Assembly (NCBI RefSeq): GCF_900604935.1
Contig: NZ_UWPC01000004.1
Coordinates: 1-64,000, forward strand
Direction of reading: 5' to 3'
DNA length: 64,000 nt
Source: Vaginisenegalia massiliensis
Lineage (GTDB): Bacteria > Bacillota > Bacilli > Lactobacillales > Aerococcaceae
The stretch's first letter is position 1, and each line of letters opens with the position of its first letter. A program made the translations under genes and the position numbers. The notes under the pieces are model-generated. The model made no database searches, was not told where the DNA came from, and saw only the letters and a program-made list of their open reading frames with translations. Positions 7,816 to 17,600 of the stretch are shown in pieces.

Positions 7816-8520
7816 ATGAAACGTTCACCTGATTTTCAAGCTAAAGTAAAGTCTGATGCTATTAGGCAAATAGTCATGGTAAGTCTTATGAGTTTTGTGA
7901 TTCTAATTTTGATTGTTGGCATAGTTTTTCCAACAATTAAAAATTTACCCCTAATCGTTGTTCAAATAATGCGCTTTATACTACCTTTTTCAGTATTAGT
8001 TCTACCATGGGTTTATATGAGACAAAACCAAGAATCATTTTTAGACTACTTTAAACTTAAAGGCAACCAGAAAAAAGAAATTATTATTGGATTACTATGT
8101 GGTTTAAGTACTTATATTATTTTTGGTGGCTTATTTACATTCATTGGTCAAAATAAATTTCCTAATGTATCTCCCGATATCAATTGGCTAAAGATGATTT
8201 ATGGACTCTTCTACTATATTTTCTCCATAGCTTTAACTGAAGAAATACTTTTTAGAGGTTTCATTTTTAATACTTTTCTTAAAATTAGACATTCAAGAGG
8301 GCTAGCAATAGCGGGATCGTCCATCTTATTTGGGCTTTATCATATAAGTCATGGCAGCCTCATACAAGTCATTGTTACTGGATTAATGGGATTTATATAT
8401 TGTATGTTCAGGGAAAAAATAAAAGGGTGTACATTACTTTCTTTGATTATTGCTCATGGATTTCATAATTGGCTAATTGACTTTGTGCCATACATTATTT
8501 ATGTAATGAATAGAAATTAA
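7816..8520 (+). CDS. CPBP family intramembrane metalloprotease (CAAX-type)
   Basis: I start the gene at ATG 7816, where GGAGG lies four bases upstream; a TTG 57 bp earlier has no ribosome site. The 234-residue protein has about six membrane segments. It carries the conserved motifs: EE at 142-143 with R147 (TEEILFRG), H176 in FGLYHISHG, and H214-x3-N218 in HGFHNWL. These are the Rce1/CPBP glutamate-histidine protease motifs. In Lactobacillales such proteins often serve bacteriocin immunity or pheromone processing. No bacteriocin gene is visible next to it, so the substrate is unknown. Confidence 0.85.
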   Translation: MKRSPDFQAKVKSDAIRQIVMVSLMSFVILILIVGIVFPTIKNLPLIVVQIMRFILPFSVLVLPWVYMRQNQESFLDYFKLKGNQKKEIIIGLLCGLSTYIIFGGLFTFIGQNKFPNVSPDINWLKMIYGLFYYIFSIALTEEILFRGFIFNTFLKIRHSRGLAIAGSSILFGLYHISHGSLIQVIVTGLMGFIYCMFREKIKGCTLLSLIIAHGFHNWLIDFVPYIIYVMNRN

Positions 8521-8569
8521 TTTCAACAATAAAAGAGATAATAGCCACTACTAAAGGAGCGTTGAAGAC

Positions 8570-9097
8570 GTGGAAAATAAACAAGTTTTAATTTCTTTAT
8601 TATTGTCAGCTAGCCTTGGAATAATCTGTATTTTGGCCGGAGTCTTGATTAGGAAAATAACGGATAAGAAAAATAGATCTTGTTCAAAACAAGCAATTGG
8701 ACATGTTGTCAAATACGATTTTCCTGGTGATGTAAAGATGTATCCAGTTGTTGAGTTTGAAGCAGAAGGCCAAACATTTTTGACAAAGAAAAAATTTAAT
8801 TCGGTAAAAAGTTTATCGATAGGATTTCCTTTGTCGATTGAATCCAAAGCGTACGAGGATGCCAAAGGAAATTTATGTGTGAAAACAGGACCGATTGCCA
8901 ATTTGAGAAATCTTTCGGAAAAATTGTGGCCACTTGGGAAAGAAATGATAGTTTACTATAATCCACAAAACCCAACCATTAATTACGTTGAGAGACCCCT
9001 AACGAATAAATTTTTAACGGCAGCATTTAATATTGCTGGAATGTCAATTATTTTTTTAACGGTTGTACTTTATTTCATTATCTCAAATAGCAATTAA
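8570..9097 (+). CDS. Membrane protein, DUF3592-like
   Basis: A 175-residue protein starting at GTG 8570 behind AAAGGAGC. A membrane helix near residues 6-26 and another near 150-170 enclose an outside or cytosolic domain with VVKYDFPGDVKMYPVVEFEA and KEMIVYYNPQNPTINYVE. The pattern of Y-P-V-V-x-F followed by V-x-Y-x-P-x-x-P is typical of DUF3592-type beta-rich domains held between two helices. Function unknown. It lies 49 bp after the CPBP gene and 100 bp before another small membrane protein, perhaps one transcript. Confidence 0.6.
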   Translation: MENKQVLISLLLSASLGIICILAGVLIRKITDKKNRSCSKQAIGHVVKYDFPGDVKMYPVVEFEAEGQTFLTKKKFNSVKSLSIGFPLSIESKAYEDAKGNLCVKTGPIANLRNLSEKLWPLGKEMIVYYNPQNPTINYVERPLTNKFLTAAFNIAGMSIIFLTVVLYFIISNSN

Positions 9098-9197
9098 AAT
9101 TTAGTATTCTACAGTGCTTTATTGAAAATGTTTGAATGAAGATTCGAGAAAACTAAATGCCAGGTTTGATTGAATGTGTATATGAAGAGGAATGACT

Positions 9198-9743
9198 ATG
9201 AAAAATAAATCAATATTTATTGGTTATTATAATAATTTGGAAATCTACTATGATAGAAAGTCGAAAACAATCGAGACATCTGGAATAAAAAAGCAAAGTT
9301 TCAATCAATCTAAATTAGTTGGTTTAATGCTAGTAACCTATCCCCTTATAAAAATAATCAATTCCATGATGACAATGAGTGGCGTTGAAGCAAGGATTAT
9401 TGTATGGATAGCCAGTACTATGCTTGGCGTTTTTTTAGGCTATTTGCTAACTAGTAAAATATATAGCAATATTAAGTTGACTCCTATGTCTATGGATAAA
9501 GAACAGTTTGAAGACGTTTATTTAGCAAATGAGAAATCATTACAAGTGGTAAAATGGGTGATAATTTGTAGTATTTTAGCTCTGTTTATAGAGGTCTATG
9601 TTTATTTAATATCGGGGATTTTCATCGCGGTTTTTACTTACTTATTAAATATTTTCATTGTAACCTTATTATTTTTGGGCGGAGTCCATTCTAGACAACG
9701 AATTTTTGAAGAGATAAAAAATTCCTATTCGAGTATGGAATAG
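9198..9743 (+). CDS. Hypothetical membrane protein
   Basis: The start could be ATG 9192 or ATG 9198. I prefer 9198 because GAAGAGGA is then seven bases away instead of one. The 181-residue product has four likely membrane segments in two pairs: about 35-80 (SKLVGLMLVTYPLIKII and the following IVWIASTMLGVFLGYLL) and 120-165. A soluble N-terminal 30 residues and a charged tail flank them. No family is recognised. It follows the DUF3592-like gene in the same direction. Confidence 0.6.
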   Translation: MKNKSIFIGYYNNLEIYYDRKSKTIETSGIKKQSFNQSKLVGLMLVTYPLIKIINSMMTMSGVEARIIVWIASTMLGVFLGYLLTSKIYSNIKLTPMSMDKEQFEDVYLANEKSLQVVKWVIICSILALFIEVYVYLISGIFIAVFTYLLNIFIVTLLFLGGVHSRQRIFEEIKNSYSSME

Positions 9744-9852
9744 ATCAATAAGGGTTTGATTCATTTATATAATCAGTTTTCTTGCTACGGCATAAGGAAA
9801 TAAAGGAAACGTATTATGACTTAAATCTGATTATTATATAAAACTATCACAC

Positions 9853-9902
9853 AAAAGTCCTATGAGTTTTGTTTCTTGTAAACAAAAACTCATAGGACTT
9901 TT
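9853..9902. repeat. Long inverted repeat with 5-base loop
   Basis: AAAAGTCCTATGAGTTTTG plus TTT pairs with the arm at 9880-9902 over about 22 bp, with a single bulged T and the loop CTTGT. A third half-copy, TCATAGGACTTTT, follows at 9922-9934. It stands between the membrane-protein gene and the AAA ATPase gene. It may terminate the upstream transcript or be an operator for the ATPase gene. Confidence 0.7.
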
Positions 9903-9963
9903 CGTTATACGTTTGCAAAAATCATAGGACTTTTGGTATTTTCTAGTTAAGGAAGGTGACTTT

Positions 9964-11294
9964 ATGGAACGCTTAATCATGAAAGACCTAATCAAGTGGA
10001 AAGAAAAACCTCTTCGTAAACCTTTATTATTAACTGGTGTTCGGCAGTCAGGAAAGACTTTCATAATTAAAGAATTTGGGCGCAAATATTTTGACCATGT
10101 TGCGTATTTAAATTTAGAAAAAAACCACAGATTGGGCAGGTTTTTGAACGTGACTATAATATCACGCGTATAGTTAAAGAATTATCCAATTTATTCCTCG
10201 ATCAAGCAATTGATGTAACTAACACATTATTAATTTTGGACGAAATTCAGATTCAACCTAAGGCTATTACGGCATTGAAATATTTTCAAGAAGATTTACC
10301 AGAATTGGCCATTATTGGCGTAGGATCATTGTTAGGGGTAAGTATTAGACAAGATCAGGTCTCTTTTCCAGTTGGAAAGGTAGATCGATTAACCTTATAT
10401 CCAATGAATTTTGAAGAGTTTCTTATGGCCAACCCTAATAAGAACTATTCTGAGTTAGTGATGAACTACTCCTTATCTGAACCGTTACCCGAATATCTTT
10501 TAGATAATCTTGAAGCGCAGTTCAGAGATTATTTAATAGTAGGTGGAATGCCGGAAGCTGTAAAAACTTGGTTCGAGAGTCACGATTTGAATCTTGTTCA
10601 TGAAGTTCATGATAACTTACTATTTGGTTATGAGAATGATGTTTCAAAATATGCTCCAGCAGACCAAATTGTCAATATTCGTGATATTTGGCGATCAATT
10701 CCAGTGCAACTGTCTCAAGATAATAACAAATTTATTTTTAGTCGAGTAAAAGATTCTGCGAGGGCTAAAACATTTGAAGCGGCTATGGGTTGGCTTGTTG
10801 ATGCGGGATTAATTTATCGATTACATCGAATAGAAAATGCATATGCTCCATTAGCTTCTCAAGCTCAATTAAATCAGTATAAAGTATTCATGTCTGATGT
10901 AGGGTTGCTCTTTAGACGAGTAAAGCTTTCAATGAAAGCATTAATGGAGAAGTCGCAAAATACTAGGAATTTTAGAGGATCTTTAATTGAAAATTTCGTG
11001 TTAAACGAATTATTAGTTAAAGGATTTCAACCGTATTATTGGACGTCAGGAAATACTGCAGAATTAGATTTTTTAGTAGAATTTAATAGCCAAGTTATTC
11101 CTATTGAGGCTAAAGCAAATATTAATACGCAGGCCAAGAGTTACCGTCAATTTATAAATAAATATGAAAGTCTAGTTGGTTTTAAATTTTCGTTGAAAAA
11201 TATTGGCTATAATCCTGATGAAAAGACCCATAATAATAGTCTACCTCTAGCTTTTGTATGGAGAATTGAGGAGTATCTATCAAAGTATTTTTAG
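9964..11294 (+). pseudogene. AAA ATPase with DUF4143, one-base frameshift
   Basis: The first frame (from ATG 9964, ribosome site GGAAGGTGA) gives the Walker A GVRQSGKT in LLLTGVRQSGKTFIIKEFG and reaches YLNLEK. It then drifts to a stop at 10171-10173. The next frame continues the family without a gap: PQIGQVFERDYN, then Walker B LLILDEIQIQP and the DUF4143 C-terminal domain with GGMPEAV, FKVFMSDVGLL and YYWTSGNTAELDFLVE. The break is at an A7 run (10118-10124); eight A residues would restore the frame. Family members are ATPases with a C-terminal nuclease-like or fold-back domain and no firm function. Second-frame TTG 10236 has no ribosome site, so I treat this as one damaged gene of about 443 codons. 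Confidence 0.8.
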
Positions 11295-11370
11295 TCAGTG
11301 AATTGGCTCACGAGTATTCATTTCACTCGAAATTCCCTTTGAAGATAAGATTAGTCTTTGAAATTATTCG

Positions 11371-11413
11371 ACCCCCAAAAGTTAATTAGTCGTACTAGCT
11401 AACTTTTTGGGGG
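11371..11413. terminator. Bidirectional terminator between convergent genes
   Basis: ACCCCCAAAAGTTAATTAGT and its partner ACTAGCTAACTTTTTGGGGG pair over nearly 20 bp. It lies between the plus-strand ATPase locus and the minus-strand gene ending at 11437. Confidence 0.75.
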
Positions 11414-11436
11414 CCAATTCATATTTAGAAAATTTT

Positions 11437-11829
11437 TTATTGCTTAATGGCGACTTCTTGATTAACTTTTAACACTTTTTCAGAAATGTTAGGGATATTC
11501 TTTTTGGGACGGATATACAGAATTAACGTTTCTCCATCCTTCATGGTGATTTTGATTGCTGGATCCATTAAGAATTTATTATGCTTAGCTATTTCAGCCA
11601 TTTCGGCATAGGGTAGTACAAAAGTTGGGTCTTCATCTTTAAATTGGAAATCATCTGATGCAAGATTAGCCACTAAGCCCAAGATACCTGGGGACTTCTT
11701 TAGTTTTTCTTTCATCGTCTGGTAGACTTCCAATTGATTATCGGTAAAGACAAAGACGCCGTAATTTCCTAGCTTTCCAGCGGAATGATGTTTATAACCA
11801 CCGTCGAAGATCAAACCTTCTTGTGACAT
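11437..11829 (-). CDS. Hypothetical protein, possibly PH-like
   Basis: A 130-residue soluble protein without signal peptide or membrane segment. It starts at ATG 11829 behind AAAGGAGG. The segment GVFVFTDNQLEVYQ, a FVLPYAEMAEI strand-helix and IKITMKDGETLILYI suggest a beta-barrel of pleckstrin-homology (PH/GRAM) type, but I cannot confirm this. It is transcribed against its left neighbour and divergently from the small membrane protein at 11985. Its codon use is less AT-rich than the accessory block to the left, so it may mark the edge of the core genome. Confidence 0.6.
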   Translation of the reverse strand: MSQEGLIFDGGYKHHSAGKLGNYGVFVFTDNQLEVYQTMKEKLKKSPGILGLVANLASDDFQFKDEDPTFVLPYAEMAEIAKHNKFLMDPAIKITMKDGETLILYIRPKKNIPNISEKVLKVNQEVAIKQ

Positions 11830-11984
11830 CGAGATTCCTCCTTTGTTTATGATAGGAATACCGTATCATAAGTTTGGAAGTTTATAAAAAAATTCGCTCG
11901 TAATTATTTTTATAGGACACGGATTAACTTTGAATAGTTTTCAAGGATTTTAAAGATGAGTGTTAAATATTAAGGAGAATGAAT

Positions 11985-12269
11985 ATGAATACCATTTTTC
12001 GAATAGGGGTATACGCGATTGCAGTGCTAATCTCAAAAAGAATTATTGAATTTTCCTACCGATCAAGGGGGACAAAATTCTCTGTGTTGATAAGTCGTAT
12101 TTATACCATTCTAGTATTATTGATGGCCATTGTGGGCTTAATCTTTTATAGCATAATGGCTGCGAGTGAAGGAATTATGAAACGAACACTTGCGCTAGGC
12201 CTAGCATTTATTTTAATAGCTTTCTTCATTCGAATTCTGTTGAAATATCGAAAAGGACAGAGGAAATAG
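11985..12269 (+). CDS. Small membrane protein
   Basis: I choose ATG 11985 over ATG 11979, since the AAGGAG site is then seven bases away instead of one. The 94-residue product has three likely membrane segments: IFRIGVYAIAVLI near the start, YTILVLLMAIVGLIFYS in the middle and LALGLAFILIAFFIRIL near the end. The tail is basic (KYRKGQRK). No family is recognised. Confidence 0.55.
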   Translation: MNTIFRIGVYAIAVLISKRIIEFSYRSRGTKFSVLISRIYTILVLLMAIVGLIFYSIMAASEGIMKRTLALGLAFILIAFFIRILLKYRKGQRK

Positions 12270-12361
12270 ATAATTAAAACCTGGTCTTTCCTTCGCCGTA
12301 GGACAGGGTTTCTTATGCTATAATGTGTTTGATAAATCGGTTAAGCTAGGAGGAATGAAGT

Positions 12362-12949
12362 GTGACTCTGTTGCATAAGTTCAGATTATCTTTTAACGCT
12401 CCAGTGGTTTTGTCTTTTGCTTTAGCGTGTTTGTTTATTTTATTGGGTGATAAATTAACAGCAGGTTTTTTAACGCAGCATTTCTTCAGTGTGTATCGGT
12501 CGTCCTTATTAGATCCATTAACCTATGTTCGCTTTGTGGGTCATGTTTTGGGGCATGCCAATTGGCAGCATCTTTTTAACAATATGATGTTATTTCTGGT
12601 AATCGGACCGATCTTGGAAGAAAAATATGGCTCAGCTAATCTTTTTTGGGTGATTGTTATCACAGCCTTGGTCACTGGTATCATCAATTTTGCATTACTT
12701 CCACAGACGCAGTTGCTAGGGGCTAGTGGGGTAGATTTTGCACTGATTCTCTTAGCTTCAATGACGGGCTTAAAAGAAGGCGAAATTCCTTTGACCTTCG
12801 TACTAGTAGCCTTGATCTATCTGGGTCAACAAGTCTTTGATGGTTTGTTTGTCCAGGATAATGTGTCCAACTTCACCCATATTATAGGCGGTTTAGTAGG
12901 TTCCGCCCTCGGTTATTCCTTAAATAAAAACAAAATAAATCACTATTAA
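12362..12949 (+). CDS. Rhomboid family intramembrane serine protease
   Basis: A 195-residue, six-helix membrane protein starting at GTG 12362 behind AGGAGGAA. The rhomboid motifs are present: HLFNNM (70-75) for the oxyanion helix, the catalytic GASG with S122 (LLGASGVDFAL) and H173 in NFTHIIGGLVGSALGY. Rhomboids cleave membrane helices, and in Gram-positives the substrates are mostly unknown. The protein has the compact six-helix form without an N-terminal extension. The next gene starts 43 bp downstream on the same strand, so they may share a transcript. Confidence 0.9.
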   Translation: MTLLHKFRLSFNAPVVLSFALACLFILLGDKLTAGFLTQHFFSVYRSSLLDPLTYVRFVGHVLGHANWQHLFNNMMLFLVIGPILEEKYGSANLFWVIVITALVTGIINFALLPQTQLLGASGVDFALILLASMTGLKEGEIPLTFVLVALIYLGQQVFDGLFVQDNVSNFTHIIGGLVGSALGYSLNKNKINHY

Positions 12950-12992
12950 TTCAGCAGGATGGCTCGATTGAATCAATGATGAAGGTGAGACA

Positions 12993-13934
12993 ATGAATAA
13001 GCTTATTAAATTTTTAGGGAGAGTCCTAGTGGCCTTAATCATTTTCTTGGTCCTAGTGTTTATTTACCATCAAGTTCAACTTCAACGGGAACAGGCTTAT
13101 GTGCATCCTTTAGGTGAAATGGTTCAAGTGAAAGATAAGAAGATGTCGCTGGCGGTTCAGGGTCAAGGGGATAAAACGCTGATTATGTTAGCGGGCGGGG
13201 GAACCACGGTTCCCATCTTGGATTTTAAGACTTTGGGGTCACAATTGAGTCAGCATTATCGCGTGGTAACCGTCGAAAAGTTCGGTTATGGCTTTAGCGA
13301 TGATATCCTAGGACCGCGAGACGTAGACACTTTGCTAGAAGAAACCCGTATGGCCTTAGCGAAAAAAGGGATAAAGGGGCCGTTTGTCTTACTACCTCAT
13401 TCAATGTCCGGCATCCAAGCGCTGCGCTGGGCGCAGAAATATCCAGAGGAAGTAGAAGCCATTGTCGGCTTGGATATGGCGATGCCAGCCTCTTACGACG
13501 AAATGAAGTTGAATCCATTTTTCTTATATCTCTTATCATTTTCTGCACGTGGCGGCTTGATTCGCTTGTTACCTGGCGTAGCTGAGAGTGATGCGATGCA
13601 ACATGGAAAATTATCGGATCAGGACAAGAAAATCTATCGAGCCTTATTTTATCGGCGTACGATGAATGCGGTCATGGTCCGAGAACTGCAAGCAATCAAA
13701 GACTCAGCTAAAGATGTGGAGGCTGAGCCTCTTCCTGACGTGCCTTATTTATTATTAGTGTCCAATGGTCAGGGAACGAGCTACCCTAAGGCGAGGTGGC
13801 AACAATTCCAAAAAGACTTTACTCAACAAGTGCCTCACGCTCAGGTGATTACCTATGATTGCCCACACTACTTGCATAATTATGTCTATTTAGATTTGGC
13901 GAAAGAAATTGAGGATTTTCTTGAAGAGAAATAA
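12993..13934 (+). CDS. Membrane-anchored alpha/beta hydrolase
   Basis: A 313-residue protein with an N-terminal membrane anchor (about 8-26), so the domain is probably outside the cell. Within the fold are the oxyanion loop LAGGGTTVP (67-75), FGYGFSD and the nucleophile elbow LPHSMSGIQALRWA with S137 in place of the usual GxSxG context. DCPHYLHNY near the C-terminus supplies the His. This pattern is found in secreted esterase-like hydrolases of Lactobacillales. It lies just after the rhomboid gene. Substrate unknown. Confidence 0.8.
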   Translation: MNKLIKFLGRVLVALIIFLVLVFIYHQVQLQREQAYVHPLGEMVQVKDKKMSLAVQGQGDKTLIMLAGGGTTVPILDFKTLGSQLSQHYRVVTVEKFGYGFSDDILGPRDVDTLLEETRMALAKKGIKGPFVLLPHSMSGIQALRWAQKYPEEVEAIVGLDMAMPASYDEMKLNPFFLYLLSFSARGGLIRLLPGVAESDAMQHGKLSDQDKKIYRALFYRRTMNAVMVRELQAIKDSAKDVEAEPLPDVPYLLLVSNGQGTSYPKARWQQFQKDFTQQVPHAQVITYDCPHYLHNYVYLDLAKEIEDFLEEK

Positions 13935-14094
13935 AAAAAGTGAATCAACTATGAGTTGGCAATTAAGTCAATTTATAGGTGATTTTTGAACTGTAAAATA
14001 AGCATTGAATATTTTGTTAAGAAATTATTTAATCAGTAAAGGTTCCTTGATATAATAATTGTCATCCTAATATTTATTTTGAGAGGCGTAGTCG

Positions 14095-14490
14095 ATGTCA
14101 AAGAAAAATAGAGAAGAACTTAAAAAGTTGCAGTCTATTCAGGCAGGAATTGAAGCAGATATAGAAACATTGGAAGTGACTGTAAAAAATATAAAACAAG
14201 AGTTAGTAACGAAAAAAATGAATTTAAATCAAATTAAGCAAAAAATCAATAATCTAAGTAAGGATAGCGAAGGTATTTTGATTTCAGAGCATGCTATCAT
14301 TCGCTATTTCGAAAGGGTTATGGGGTTAAATCTAGAAGATATCACCGAAAAAATTTTACCCATTTCTGATGCAAAGTTAATTGAAAACCTAGGTAATGGT
14401 CATTATCCGATTAATCAAGGTGAGTTTAAGATTATTGTCAAAAATGGTGTTGTTGTCACACTTTATACAAATGAAGAGGATAAGATGTGA
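14095..14490 (+). CDS. Coiled-coil hypothetical protein upstream of the giant helicase
   Basis: A 131-residue protein behind GAGAGGCG. Residues 3-56 are a heptad-like Lys/Glu/Leu coiled coil; residues 60-131 are a small domain with ISEHAIIRYFERVMGLNLED and a beta-rich end, KIIVKNGVVVTLYTNEED. Comparable C-terminal segments occur in phage and mobile-element proteins, but I know no function. The AT-rich codons match the 1900-residue gene 165 bp downstream, not the neighbours on the left. This suggests joint acquisition. The intergenic spacing leaves room for a separate promoter, so an operon is possible but not certain. Confidence 0.65.
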   Translation: MSKKNREELKKLQSIQAGIEADIETLEVTVKNIKQELVTKKMNLNQIKQKINNLSKDSEGILISEHAIIRYFERVMGLNLEDITEKILPISDAKLIENLGNGHYPINQGEFKIIVKNGVVVTLYTNEEDKM

Positions 14491-14655
14491 TTGTAATATA
14501 AGAATAAAACCGAATTACCGAATTAATGAAGGTCAGTATAAGAAAGTGTTATTTCAAAGATAATCCTACTAATTAAAATAAAATAATACCGTGATATAAT
14601 TAATAAGGAAAATCAATTTTTAGAATAATTAAATTCTTTCTGAGGAGAAGAAAAA

Positions 14656-17600
14656 ATGACTTTAACGGAAAAACTATTGACAACCGATTTTAATAACCAG
14701 TTTGAAATAGATGTCAATTGGATTGGAATATTAAATTACAGCTTAATTCAAGCAAAGCTACCTTTTATTAATGAAATAATTATTCGAAATAACTCCGATA
14801 TGGATATCCAGGAGACAGAGTTATCTTTAGATTTTGAATTTGAGCACATTGAATCTCAAAAAATAAACATTCCTAAGATCTCAGAAGGTAAGGAGTATAG
14901 ATTAGATCCTAAATTAATTTTTAGAGCGAAAAAAGTATTTGAACTAACTGAGACAATAATGGATTGTTTAAGAATAACTTGGACTGACAGTGAAGGAACG
15001 CAACTCGCACAAAAATCGCTTCAATTTGATGTTTTGCCAATGAATCAATGGACTGGAAGTAAAATTTTTCCAGAAAGTTTAGCGTCATTTGTACAACCCA
15101 ATACTCCGCAGATAATAAATTTGCAAAAACGTGCTTCTCAACTATTAAAAAAACGAACAGGTTCTTCTGCTTTTACTGGTTACCTAACTGATAATAAAAC
15201 AGAAATTTTAAATCAATTGGCAGCAATCTATGGGGCAATATATGAACAGAATATTGCGTATTCTGTAAACCTTCCTGATTTTTCATCTGTTGGGCAAAGA
15301 ATTCGGACTCCTCAAGAAATACTTCAGTATAAAATGGGAAATTGTATTGAGATGGCAGTATTATATGCTTCAGTAGCTGAGAGTTGTGGTTTTCACCCAT
15401 TTGTTATCCTTACGAAAGGACATGCTTTTGTTGGAGTTTGGCTAAAAGAAGCTCTCTTTGATGAAAATATTATTACTGATTATACAGAACTATCTAAAAG
15501 ATTGTCATCAGGGATTAATGACCTAGAAGTTATTGAAGCTACATATATGAATGAAGGTCAAAAAAAGTTATTTGATCAGGCTATTCGTAGTGCTCGAGGA
15601 ACACTAGAAAATATTGAAGAATTTGAGTTAGTAATTGATATTAAGAGAGCTCATTTCATGGGAATTCGACCTATGCCAATATTTGTTGAACAGGATGGAG
15701 AAACAAAGCTCATAGATTATGGGTTGGCAGAAGATGCTATTAATCAAGCGGCAAATATTAGATCTATTGAAGAATATTTTTTAGATACTTCGAAAAAAGA
15801 AGCTGTTGATAAGCGTAAAATTTGGATGAGAAATTTGCTGGATTTATCTAAACGTAATAATTTGATATCTTTTCGGCCTGGGCCAAAAGCAATACAACTT
15901 TTTAATTCAGACATTGGACAGCTCGAGGACGCTCTTTCAAACGGTCAATCGTTTCTTATAAAAGAAGCTTTTAATGATTGGGAAATTAGCAAAAAAAAGA
16001 TTAATTTTGTTGATGTTGAATCCAACAAAGAAGTAATCTCACAATTAAGTTTAGCTGAATTTAAAGGGAAAAAGTTACGTACATTCTTATCTAAACCAGA
16101 GTTAGATAAAACACTTAAAACAATTTATCGAGAAACTCGAATATCAATTGAAGAAAATGGTTCAAGCTCTCTATTTTTAGCAGCAGGATTTTTAAGATGG
16201 ATTGATCCTAAAGATGAATTAGACCAGAATGGGAATCCTGTTAGTCGCTTAGCTCCATTAATTCTTTTGCCAGTTGATTTGATTAGGAAAAATAATCAAA
16301 GTTACACTCTTCAATTGAGAGATGAAGATGCACAAATGAATATTACTTTGTTAGAAATGCTAAGACAAAATTTTAACCTTAATATTTCTGGTTTAAATCC
16401 ACTTCCCGAGGATGAAGCTGGTGTTGACATTCAATTGGTTTTTAATTCTATTCGTAAAGCAATAATGGAATTAAAAGAGTGGGATGTATTAGAGATAGCA
16501 GTTTTAGGAAATTTTTCTTTTAGTCAGTTTGTCATGTGGGATGATTTGAATAAACGATTTGATCGCTTGATTGAAAATAAAGTAATTCAATCACTTGTTG
16601 ATGGACGCTATTATGAAAGTAATAATCAGTTTCAAAGTGAAAATTTGGAAGATACTGAATGTTTAAGAAAAATAATTACACCTACAGATACAGATGCTAG
16701 TCAGTTATTAGCAATTGCAGAATCTGCAAAAGAATCTAGTTTCGTTCTTCATGGACCTCCTGGAACGGGTAAGTCACAAACTATTACTAATATAATTGCG
16801 AATGCATTATATAATGGAAAAACAGTATTGTTTGTCGCAGAAAAAATGGCAGCTCTTTCTGTTGTTGCTGAACGTTTAAACCAAATTGGAATCGGGGATT
16901 TTACGTTAGAAGTACATTCAAATAAGACAAAAAAACAAACGGTATTAGATAAATTTGGTCAGTGTTTCGATTTGAAAATATTTGAAGATGACAATGAATT
17001 CCAACGTAAATTTGATCAGATCTCGGAAAAAAGACAACTTTTACATGATATGGTATTCGAAATTCACAAACCTCAAAAAATAGGAAAGAGTATCTTTCAG
17101 TTAATTCAATGGAATGAGTCGTTAACAAATATCAGTGATGTTTTGAGTTTTTCGGAGGAAACAGTTGCAAACTTTGATCAAAATCAATGGGAATTGGTTT
17201 TACAGAGCGTTAAAAGATTATCTGTTGCTAATAAGGGATTAAGTAAGCCAGTTCATCTTCACCCACTAAGACACTTTCATCTGGCAAATTATGAATTACA
17301 ATCAAAAGAAAAATTGAGAAATGTGTTGCAACAACTGAAAGAATTGCTTGAAAATAATACTAATGAAAAATCCGGATTTAAATTTGAATGGCTTAAGCAA
17401 AGCAATCGGTTAAATCAATTAATAAATTTAGTGGAATTATACGAAAAACATAATATTCAGTTTGATGTAGATACAAGTAATTGGTTGAAATTGCCGGATG
17501 TTGACCTATTGAAAAATTTGAAGGATCTCAATAAAAAGCAATCAGAATTACTTCAATTAAAGGAAGATTTAGAAAAAGTATTTATCAGCAAAATTGATAC

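Noticed and set aside
10100-10260. Programmed frameshift in the AAA ATPase gene
   Set aside because: The A7 run has no slippery heptamer with a downstream pseudoknot that I can see; a sequencing or mutational deletion is simpler.
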